From NCBI GenBank assembly GCA_002782305.1, contig PFHN01000072.1, positions 1-13,657 of the forward strand: a stretch of 13,657 nt of DNA, read 5' to 3'. The translations under genes and the position numbers were made by a program. Position 1 is the first letter of the stretch. Each line of letters opens with the position of its first letter. Source of the DNA: Candidatus Moranbacteria bacterium CG_4_8_14_3_um_filter_41_13. GTDB taxonomy: Bacteria; Patescibacteriota; Minisyncoccia; Moranbacterales; UBA1568. Below, piece by piece: positions 1 to 5,614 of this stretch. The notes under the pieces were generated by a model that saw only the letters and a list, made by a program, of their open reading frames with translations, made no database searches and was not told where the DNA came from.

Positions 1-205
1 AAAATGCAAGGAAATTTTTTGGTTTTTGCACACGCGAGTCCGCGAGCGTGTCCGAGGTGCATTCCTTCGCATCACCACGCAATCGGAGCGTACGGAGAGG
101 TTTAGAGCCACTACGCGCTCCGTGCGTGCGATTAGTCCTCGCTCGGATTGTTTTGGAAAAAAGTTCGAATTTCATTCAGCAAACACAGCAAGATAGAATC
201 AGTTA
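1..205. other. GC-rich structured non-coding stretch
   Basis: No convincing gene lies here; a plus-strand frame stays open but looks non-biological (Arg/Ser/Cys-rich, no family). The 31-150 part is clearly richer in GC and CpG than the rest of the window. It can fold: CACGC (31-35) pairs with GCGTG (46-50); 80-90 pairs with 140-150 at 10 of 11 positions; inside that, ACGGAG (92-97) pairs with CTCCGT (118-123). It lies downstream of the minus-strand DedA-family gene, so it could be an intergenic repeat, a 3' structured tail or part of an RNA gene continuing beyond the left edge. Nothing here identifies it with a known RNA family. Confidence 0.45.
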
Positions 206-796
206 TTATATAATTCTTTCTTTCAAAAGAAATTTTGTGAGACGAGTTGTGATAACAATACCAAGTCCGATGAGCACAGCAAACATTGTATAGTCTTTAA
301 CAATCAAGACAACGGCTTGCCAGGTTTCACTGAAAAAATAACCCACAAAAATAAACATTGAAACATAAATAATTTCTCCGCTCATCACAGCTTGCAAGAA
401 TAATTTTTTTGGTAAATCGCGTAAACCGCTAAACAAATTCACATAAGGGCCCAACCCTGAAAGAGCAAATCGTGTCAGAAATACCGTGTATCCTCCATAT
501 TTTTGAAAAACTTTACTCACGAGATGAATCTTACTTTTTAGCCACATTATTCTGTTTATATATCCGTCAAATCGCACTTTGAAATATTTGGCCACCAAGT
601 AGGCAGAATAATCACCAGAAACTGTAGCAACGAATGCGAGTGTTCCTAATAATGCCAAATCAGTCAGTCCAGTGGCAATAGATGCAAACGACACAATCAT
701 GATCATAGCACCCGTTGGTACAGCAAAGAAGGCAACGAAAATTGCGAAGAAGTAATAGAGTAAATAATAAACATCCAAAGAAATAATATCACTCAT
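206..796 (-). CDS. DedA/VTT-family integral membrane protein
   Basis: The 196-residue product is strongly hydrophobic with about four to five membrane segments (roughly residues 10-35, 38-58, 105-125, 138-157, 165-186). DedA-family features are visible: a Gly-Asp pair at residues 61-62 after the second segment, and the conserved stretch FLTRF followed by GLGP and SGLRDLP (106-129), which matches the family's F-x-x-R-F...G pattern. The family comprises polytopic membrane proteins linked to membrane homeostasis and, in some members, lipid-carrier (undecaprenyl phosphate) or phospholipid flipping; the substrate cannot be told here. The ATG overlaps the stop codon of the upstream small gene as ATGA, so the two are probably translationally coupled. 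It ends in a TAA at 206-208. No clear terminator follows. Confidence 0.85.
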   Translation of the reverse strand: MSDIISLDVYYLLYYFFAIFVAFFAVPTGAMIMIVSFASIATGLTDLALLGTLAFVATVSGDYSAYLVAKYFKVRFDGYINRIMWLKSKIHLVSKVFQKYGGYTVFLTRFALSGLGPYVNLFSGLRDLPKKLFLQAVMSGEIIYVSMFIFVGYFFSETWQAVVLIVKDYTMFAVLIGLGIVITTRLTKFLLKERII

Positions 797-1116
797 TTGG
801 TTACTTTTTTATTGAGCGAATCGACAACGGCCTTGCAATCAAGTTTATTCTTCTTGCACGCATCCGCTATTGTATATCTCTTATTCCAATGAACGTTTGA
901 TAATTGCAACTCTTTTAAGAGTTCATCTTCTGGAATACCAAACTTACGCACAACAAAACCAATGGTCATAGTGGCATCGATCTCAGATGTTGCAGTGATG
1001 TTTCTGAAATCTTGCTGATGCATTCTGGCCCGATGCAGAAAATAGAGTGCTAAGAGAACCAAAACCAACAAAACTGCTATATAAGAAATAATTTTGATGC
1101 TGTTCCTTTTCTTCAT
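793..1116 (-). CDS. Small membrane-anchored protein coupled to the DedA-like gene
   Basis: The 107-residue product has a short basic N terminus (MKKRNSIK), one membrane segment (about residues 9-27) and a soluble C-terminal part of about 75 residues. That part has two similar helical modules, one around TIGFVVRKFGIPEDELLKEL (52-71) and one around YTIADACKKNKLDCKAVVDSL (81-101). This 'scan helix, then G/D-turn, then L-x-x-L' pattern resembles modules seen at the C terminus of some cytochrome-like membrane proteins (DUF4405 type), but this is pattern memory and not a firm assignment. Two Cys (86 and 92) lie in the second module. The soluble part is probably outside the membrane. A TGA stop overlaps the next ATG. 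Function is unknown; the coupling suggests it acts with the DedA-like protein. Confidence 0.75.
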   Translation of the reverse strand: MKKRNSIKIISYIAVLLVLVLLALYFLHRARMHQQDFRNITATSEIDATMTIGFVVRKFGIPEDELLKELQLSNVHWNKRYTIADACKKNKLDCKAVVDSLNKKVTK

Positions 1117-1146
1117 TGTATTGTTTCACTCTTAATAATTGCCTAT

Positions 1147-1160
1147 GAATTATACCACTT
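1147..1160 (-). promoter_or_regulatory. Extended -10 promoter for the small gene/DedA pair
   Basis: Read on the minus strand the site is AAGTGGTATAATTC: a perfect TATAAT (1154-1149) preceded by TGG, i.e. an extended -10 element. No good -35 hexamer stands 16-18 nt upstream, as is usual for extended -10 promoters. The predicted start lies near 1142, giving a leader of about 25 nt before the ATG at 1116. The identical 14-mer occurs again at 8817-8830. Confidence 0.55.
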
Positions 1161-1255
1161 CTCAGCTTCTGCGTCTTTATAAAAAACAAAATACTTGATG
1201 AATCTTAGGTATTTTTTCTTGTTTATTCTTTTATTAAGAAAAAAATAAGAAAAAG

Positions 1256-1264
1256 TGCTATACT
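1256..1264 (+). promoter_or_regulatory. Extended -10 promoter for the DUF4349 gene
   Basis: TGC-TATACT at 1256-1264 is an extended -10 element. Transcription would start near 1271, i.e. after the upstream TTG codon (1269) and about 20 nt before the ATG at 1293, which supports the later start. A second TATAAT at 1277-1282 could be an alternative box. The same GTGCTATA core appears at 2675-2682. Confidence 0.45.
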
Positions 1265-1292
1265 AGCATTGTTACATATAATACAAAAAAAT

Positions 1293-2261
1293 ATGAAGAA
1301 AGCACTGAAAATTGTCGGGCTTGTATTCTTGGGAATATTCGTTATTGTAATCATTCTTCAGGTGGTGATGCGTGGGTATCAGGGATCAGCAAGAAGGGTC
1401 TCAGACACTTCTGATATGATGACTGGTGTAAGTCCTTCTGTTTCGATGTCTAATAGAGAGGGTATCTCGAAGACAAATATGATGGGTGCGTCGTATACTG
1501 CACCGATGATGGAACAAAATAGTATTGAGAACGATTCTGTATCGAGTGTTACATCAGAAACACAGATCGATAAGAAAATTATCAAGAACGGGAGTCTGAG
1601 TTTGAAAGTAGGGAGTGCTGATGAAGCGAGTGAAAAAATACATACTATCGCTAAAAATAATAACGGAGAAGTCTTTGCTTCCAATTTCCATCAAAGTGTG
1701 AACAACGTGAAGAGTGGAACCATAACAGTGAAAGTGCCAGTAGTGAATTTTGAAAAAACATTTGGAGAAATAAAGACAGTCGCATCGCTCGTTATAGAGG
1801 AATCGACAACCGGTCAAGATGTGACGGAACAGTATACTGACCTTGAAGCACAACTGAGGAACGCACAAGCCGAAGAACAGACGTTCGTGAAGATACTTGA
1901 TCAAGCGGTGAAGATAGATGACGTTCTCGCTGTGACGAGAGAACTTGCACGCGTGAGAGGCACGATAGAGCGATTGCAAGGAAGTATGAAGTATCTTGCA
2001 TCTCAGACTGATATGTCGACGATCTCGGTCAATCTCACTGAAAATCAGAATATCACGACTGTCTCTGATTCATGGCGACCATTTCAGGTGATGAAGGATT
2101 CTGTGAACGCCCTTATCACTGGTCTGCAAGGTTTCGTTGATTTCCTCATTCGTTTCATTATTTCTCTTCTTCCATTCTTCATCCTCTGGGGAATCATCAT
2201 CTGGATTCTCTACAAGATAGGAAGAAAACTCTATCAAAAACTCACAACGAAGAACGAATAG
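1293..2261 (+). CDS. DUF4349-domain membrane protein
   Basis: From the ATG at 1293 the product has 322 residues. It begins with a basic tip and a membrane anchor (about residues 6-27), then a low-complexity Ser/Met/Thr linker to about residue 90. The DUF4349 domain follows (about 92-250): it opens with KKIIKNGSLSLKV, continues through a VKVPVVNFEKTF segment and the EESTTGQDVTEQYTDLEAQL stretch into a long coiled-coil part, and closes with a beta segment (STISVNL). A hydrophobic C-terminal membrane segment (about 276-310) ends in a basic tail. The family is widespread as a membrane-anchored extracytoplasmic protein of unknown role. A TTG eight codons upstream (1269) is in frame but sits at the predicted transcription start. 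No Shine-Dalgarno sequence is visible. It appears to be a single gene or the head of a unit with the ASCH gene, 40 nt downstream. Confidence 0.85.
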   Translation: MKKALKIVGLVFLGIFVIVIILQVVMRGYQGSARRVSDTSDMMTGVSPSVSMSNREGISKTNMMGASYTAPMMEQNSIENDSVSSVTSETQIDKKIIKNGSLSLKVGSADEASEKIHTIAKNNNGEVFASNFHQSVNNVKSGTITVKVPVVNFEKTFGEIKTVASLVIEESTTGQDVTEQYTDLEAQLRNAQAEEQTFVKILDQAVKIDDVLAVTRELARVRGTIERLQGSMKYLASQTDMSTISVNLTENQNITTVSDSWRPFQVMKDSVNALITGLQGFVDFLIRFIISLLPFFILWGIIIWILYKIGRKLYQKLTTKNE

Positions 2262-2301
2262 AGAGGAAAATATACCGAAGTGATTTTATAGATCTATTCC
2301 T

Positions 2302-2658
2302 ATGAATTATAATTTGGAATTAAATACTAGACCATTTCAAGCTATCAAGGCGGGCACGAAGAAAATTGAGGGGAGGACACCTAAAGATGAGAGTGACAAA
2401 CGGTATGTCACAATGAAGAGTGGAGATACTATCACTTTCACCAACAATGTTACTCATGAACAATTACAGTGTGCCGTGCTCTCAGTCGCTCACTATGAAG
2501 ATGTAAGAACAATGCTCGAGAAAGAGGGTGTAAATAATGTATTATCAAGCGGACTCGATATCGAAGAGGGAATCAAGAGTTATCATAGCTTGGAAGGGTA
2601 CGAAGAGCGTATCAAGAGTTTTGGTATCTATGCTATCGGTGTCAAACCGTCGCTATAG
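2302..2658 (+). CDS. ASCH-domain protein
   Basis: The 118-residue product matches an ASCH domain over its whole length. Visible landmarks are the N-terminal L-x-x-x-PF-x-A-I-x-x-G-x-K-x-x-E-G-R signature (residues 7-25), a K-S-G-D-x-I-x-F strand (39-46), the central region with YEDVRTMLEKEGV (residues 65-77) and the C-terminal Y-x-x-x-I-K-S-F-G-I-Y-A-I strand. ASCH folds are PUA-related; the family is thought to bind RNA or nucleic-acid-derived ligands, and some members hydrolyse N4-acetylcytidine. The G-x-K-x-x-E-x-R motif is the part that carries the catalytic Lys/Glu in such members, so an amidohydrolase role is possible but not shown. It lies 40 nt after the DUF4349 gene, with no recognisable Shine-Dalgarno sequence or strong own promoter. 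Confidence 0.8.
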   Translation: MNYNLELNTRPFQAIKAGTKKIEGRTPKDESDKRYVTMKSGDTITFTNNVTHEQLQCAVLSVAHYEDVRTMLEKEGVNNVLSSGLDIEEGIKSYHSLEGYEERIKSFGIYAIGVKPSL

Positions 2659-2684
2659 ACAAAAAGAATAAAAGGTGCTATAAT
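2656..2684 (+). promoter_or_regulatory. Strong sigma-70-type promoter for the 2743 gene
   Basis: TAGACA (2656-2661; five of six matches to TTGACA), a 17-nt spacer and TATAAT (2679-2684) preceded by TGC form a near-consensus extended promoter. The -35 box starts on the stop codon of the ASCH gene. Transcription would start near 2691, giving a leader of about 52 nt. Confidence 0.65.
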
Positions 2685-2730
2685 ATTAAATTAGTACTTT
2701 TGAAACCATTTATCAACATTTTCCTATAGA

Positions 2731-2735
2731 AAGGG
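2731..2735 (+). promoter_or_regulatory. Ribosome binding site AAGGG
   Basis: AAGGG stands 7 nt before the ATG at 2743. It is one of the very few recognisable Shine-Dalgarno sequences in the window; most other genes here show none. Confidence 0.5.
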
Positions 2736-2742
2736 TATTTTT

Positions 2743-3081
2743 ATGTCAAACAAAGGACATCGTTCAGGAGGGAAATTCGGCGGTTCACATACTTCAATGA
2801 TTCCATTGGCAGAGGTGCTCGTGGACAGTATCGTAAAGTATTCATATGTGAGCAAGATCTCTGCCGGCTATATCAAAGCAGGACTTTCACCATCTAACGG
2901 CAATCGCCAAGTGAAAGTTTACGATGCGAAGGGTGGCATCAGACTCCGCGTCAGAGATAATACGAGCAGGCAAGACATTCTTGTCTGTACAGGCAATGCT
3001 CTTGAAACGAAACGCATTCTCTGTGAGACTGCTACGGACAAAAGGGTAAATTTCCGTCTCGGAGAGAATGCTGATGAATAA
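2743..3081 (+). CDS. Small basic protein, DUF2103-like
   Basis: The 112-residue product starts HRSGGKFGGSHTSMIPLAEVLVD (about residues 6-28), with several Gly and two His. It continues with an alpha/beta region containing KISAGYIKAG, an R-L-R-V-R strand and a QDILVCTGNA strand. The His/Gly-rich opening and the order of elements recall DUF2103, described as predicted metal-binding, small basic proteins; this match is from memory and uncertain. Two Cys (near residues 87 and 99) are present but not as a CxxC pair. The gene stands alone between a strong promoter with a good ribosome binding site and a strong terminator, so it is probably well expressed; the role is unknown. Confidence 0.8.
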   Translation: MSNKGHRSGGKFGGSHTSMIPLAEVLVDSIVKYSYVSKISAGYIKAGLSPSNGNRQVKVYDAKGGIRLRVRDNTSRQDILVCTGNALETKRILCETATDKRVNFRLGENADE

Positions 3082-3089
3082 TTTTTTTG

Positions 3090-3124
3090 GGAGCGGTATG
3101 ATACATATTCTACCGCTCCTTTTT
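3090..3124 (+). terminator. Intrinsic terminator after the DUF2103-like gene
   Basis: A perfect 9-bp stem, GGAGCGGTA (3090-3098) with TACCGCTCC (3111-3119), a 12-nt loop and a run of five T (3120-3124) stands 8 nt after the stop codon. Confidence 0.9.
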
Positions 3125-3173
3125 CATTTTTCAGAGGTTACTTTAGGAGTATATTGGCGAAGAAGATATTTTG

Positions 3174-3179
3174 TACTAT
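3174..3179 (+). promoter_or_regulatory. Weak candidate -10 for mscL
   Basis: TACTAT at 3174-3179 is the best -10-like hexamer between the terminator and the mscL start. No good -35 stands at normal spacing, so this call is tentative. Confidence 0.25.
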
Positions 3180-3217
3180 GATGAAAGAAAGATTAATCGG
3201 ATAATAATAATAGTAGT

Positions 3218-3622
3218 ATGCTCAAAGAATTTAAACAGTTTCTTCTTCGTGGTAATGTTGTGGATCTCGCTGTCGGTGTCGTCATTGGTGCTTCTTTTGG
3301 GACTATCGTCACTGCACTGGTCTCAGATATTCTGACGCCGTTTATCGCAGCTATTGTGACGGTGCCTGATTTCTCAAATATTGTGTTTACTGTGAATGGG
3401 AGCAAGTTCATGATTGGACACTTCATCAATGCACTCATTTCATTTATTCTTGTCACGGGTGCTATATTCTTCTTCGTAGTGAAACCGATGAACCTCCTCG
3501 TCGAACAATCACACAAAGAGAAAGTCCTCGCTGATCCAACAACAAAAAAATGCACCGAATGCCTGAGTGAGATACCGAAAGAAGCCAAGCGTTGTGCGCA
3601 CTGTACACAAACTATCGCTTAG
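3218..3622 (+). CDS. mscL: Large-conductance mechanosensitive channel MscL
   Basis: The 134-residue product begins MLKEFKQFLLRGNVVDLAVGVVIG, the classic MscL opening: an amphipathic N-terminal helix followed by TM1 with the pore-lining Gly/Ala/Val pattern and FGTIVTALVSDILTPFI. TM2 lies at about residues 66-90 (FINALISFILVTGAIFFFVV). MscL forms a homopentameric cytoplasmic-membrane valve that opens under membrane tension and releases solutes during hypo-osmotic shock. After the usual cytoplasmic helix region the protein ends in a four-Cys tail: C112, C115, C126 and C129 in two CxxC pairs with IPKEAKRC between, a zinc-ribbon-like motif found in a subset of MscL proteins. The gene starts at ATG 3218 without a clear Shine-Dalgarno sequence and ends 95 nt before the first GH130 gene. 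Confidence 0.95.
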   Translation: MLKEFKQFLLRGNVVDLAVGVVIGASFGTIVTALVSDILTPFIAAIVTVPDFSNIVFTVNGSKFMIGHFINALISFILVTGAIFFFVVKPMNLLVEQSHKEKVLADPTTKKCTECLSEIPKEAKRCAHCTQTIA

Positions 3623-3625
3623 GTT

Positions 3626-3653
3626 TTGATTTTTTACAGAGATGAGGTATTAT
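3626..3653 (+). promoter_or_regulatory. Candidate promoter of the GH130 gene pair
   Basis: TTGATT (3626-3631), a 16-nt spacer and TATTAT (3648-3653) form a plausible promoter. It begins 4 nt after the mscL stop; transcription would start near 3660. An overlapping TATAAA (3651-3656) is an alternative -10. No hairpin terminator separates it from mscL, so read-through is also possible. Confidence 0.4.
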
Positions 3654-3717
3654 AAATATATAAAAGATATTTTCATGGGTGAGGGTTTGGTTCTCTGCAA
3701 AAAATACACACAAAAAT

Positions 3718-5592
3718 ATGCAAACGTTGTCGTACCTTCGTGCTTTTGATATATACACAAAGGGTGGGAGGGCTTATCTTATTTATTCTTTTCCTCGAGA
3801 GAAGGAATATTTTTTCCGTTTGAAAGAAAGTACAGATTTTTTCTCTTTCATTGATACCAAAGGACGACTCAGTATCTCTTCATTTTTTCGTTCTGCAGAG
3901 AATCCTGATACCATCAAAGAACTCTCCTTATCTCGTATCTCAAATGAGAAATCCTTCCTAACATACACCAAAGAAGACAGTCATCTTAGGACACATCTTT
4001 ATAGTGCGCTCTCATCTGATGGGAAGAAGTGGAAGAAAACAGATGCTATTCCTGGTATTCATTCTTTTGGAACGATTGCTCCGTGGTATCTCTTCGAGAA
4101 ACAATACATCCTCTACTTTGGTGATTCTGCTATCAGAATAGCCACTTCAACTGATCTCAAAGAATGGCACATTATACCAGGATCAATACTGAAACCGCGC
4201 AAAGGATATTTCGATCAGAGTACTCTTCGGGTTGCGAGAGTACTGAATGTCGGTGATTATATCGCACTCTTCTATTTTGCGAAGAATAAACACAAAAAAC
4301 TCTGCCTAGGTGTCGTACTTTTGGACAAACAAGCTCCAGGAAGAGTGGTGTGGCGGTCAGAATCTGCTCTATGGGAACAGCCGGATCACTGGGTAACGAA
4401 TAAAATTCATATTCTTGGTATTGTCCAGACTGATGAAAATTTTGTTGCCTATTTCAAGCACGGTCGCGGAGAAATATTTGCTCACACACTTCGTTATGAT
4501 CGTGAAGTGGAATTCCCTTATACCAAAAAGAAAACACAAGCAAAAAAAGAGAAGAAATCTCCCGAAAAGAAAAAAGAGGATTCACCTCTCGTTCTCAAGC
4601 GTTTTTATGACAATCCTATTATAGAACCAAAGAGAGAAAATCATTGGGAGGCTCTTGCGACATTCAACTCTGCAGCGCTCTGTCTTGATAACAAGGTCCA
4701 TCTCATCTATCGTGCCCAAGATCACGGAGGGATTTCTGTTTTTGGTTATGCATCAAGCACGGACGGTGTACATATCGAGGAACGGTCCGATACACCAGTA
4801 TATTTCCCGCACGAAGTCTTTGAAACAAGTAAAGGAAAGTCGACGCTTCATCCGTACCCAGTTCCTTCGGGAGGGGGATGGGGTGGTTGTGAAGATCCGA
4901 GACTCACGCAAATCGATGATACTATCTATATGATCTACATCGCTTTCAATGGAAGTCAGCCACCGGGAGTTGCTCTTACTTCAATCAAGGTTGATGACTT
5001 CTTAAATAAAATATGGAAATGGCAAACACCAAGACTTATTTCGCGTCCTGGGCAAATCCAGAAAAATTGGGTTATTTTCCCTGAGAAAATCAACGGCAAG
5101 TTTGCGGTACTTCATAGCATCACCCCTCAGGTTTCTATTGACTATCTTGATTCCCTCAATCCTGATGATGTACTTATCGATAGTTATCACACTCATCAGC
5201 AATATGCAAACAAAGAACGTTGGGACAATATTGTGCGTGGGGTAGGAGCACCTCCACTTAAGACAGAATATGGTTGGCTCATACTCTATCATGCCATGGA
5301 TTTCCGCGATCCAAATCGTTACAAAGTCGGCGCAATGCTTCTCGATATTGATGATCCGACACGTATCATCGCACGTTGCACCGAACCAATTCTGGAGCCT
5401 GATGAGAAGTATGAAAATGAAGGTCTCAAGAATGGAGTAGTCTATGTTTGCGGTGCGGTCATCAAAGATGGGACTTTGTTCGTCTATTATGGCGGAGCAG
5501 ATATGTTTGTGGCGGTAGCGAGTACTCCGCTACAAACATTCCTTGAAGAGCTTCTTTCTTCTGGCAAAGCGTCATTCCAAAACAAAAAATAA
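3718..5592 (+). CDS. Two-part protein: degenerate propeller plus GH130 domain
   Basis: From the ATG at 3718 the product has 624 residues; an in-frame GTG at 3679 would add 13. The N-terminal half (about 1-268) shows propeller-style repeats such as SSDGKKW and ATSTDLKEWH but lacks the GH130 catalytic motif. A Lys/Glu-rich linker (270-288) leads to a complete GH130 domain (about 295-620): NPIIEP (299-304), WEALATFN, GGCED-PR with Asp393, KNWVIFPEKI (Lys449, Glu456), His466, PPLKTE-GWLILYHAMD, ILEP and YYGGAD. GH130 enzymes phosphorolyse, or in some subgroups hydrolyse, beta-linked mannosides; in this family an Asp in the ExDPR-type motif is the general acid. The position before VAL in the next strand is Gly (PPGVAL), whereas the third GH130 domain has Arg. 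No signal peptide: cytoplasmic. Product specificity is not readable. Confidence 0.8.
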   Translation: MQTLSYLRAFDIYTKGGRAYLIYSFPREKEYFFRLKESTDFFSFIDTKGRLSISSFFRSAENPDTIKELSLSRISNEKSFLTYTKEDSHLRTHLYSALSSDGKKWKKTDAIPGIHSFGTIAPWYLFEKQYILYFGDSAIRIATSTDLKEWHIIPGSILKPRKGYFDQSTLRVARVLNVGDYIALFYFAKNKHKKLCLGVVLLDKQAPGRVVWRSESALWEQPDHWVTNKIHILGIVQTDENFVAYFKHGRGEIFAHTLRYDREVEFPYTKKKTQAKKEKKSPEKKKEDSPLVLKRFYDNPIIEPKRENHWEALATFNSAALCLDNKVHLIYRAQDHGGISVFGYASSTDGVHIEERSDTPVYFPHEVFETSKGKSTLHPYPVPSGGGWGGCEDPRLTQIDDTIYMIYIAFNGSQPPGVALTSIKVDDFLNKIWKWQTPRLISRPGQIQKNWVIFPEKINGKFAVLHSITPQVSIDYLDSLNPDDVLIDSYHTHQQYANKERWDNIVRGVGAPPLKTEYGWLILYHAMDFRDPNRYKVGAMLLDIDDPTRIIARCTEPILEPDEKYENEGLKNGVVYVCGAVIKDGTLFVYYGGADMFVAVASTPLQTFLEELLSSGKASFQNKK

Positions 5593-5614
5593 TTTCTTCA
5601 TTCTTCACAAACGT

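Noticed and set aside
150..182. tRNA-like T-loop (GTTCGAAT) near 163-170
   Set aside because: The stem flanking the loop does not pair (no C opposite the closing G), no acceptor stem or anticodon arm can be built, and the context is AT-rich.
48..293. 81-codon open frame on the plus strand across the GC-rich left edge
   Set aside because: The product is Arg/Ser/Cys-rich with no recognisable fold, it runs into the 3' end of the DedA-like gene on the other strand, and has no promoter or ribosome binding site.
793..796. Recoded TGA (as in Gracilibacteria/SR1)
   Set aside because: The 107-residue gene stops at TGA in an ATGA overlap with the next start, and all other genes read through at full family length with the standard code. 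Only this one TGA stop is seen, so the evidence is modest.
3679..3717. GTG start for the first GH130 gene, adding 13 residues
   Set aside because: No Shine-Dalgarno sequence before it, and the extra residues look unlike a domain; ATG at 3718 is preferred, though GTG cannot be excluded.
5543..5614. TTG start for the double GH130 gene, adding 24 residues
   Set aside because: It would overlap the upstream GH130 gene by 50 nt; the extra residues are not part of the GH130 domain, and an ATG stands at 5615 right before the conserved NPII motif.
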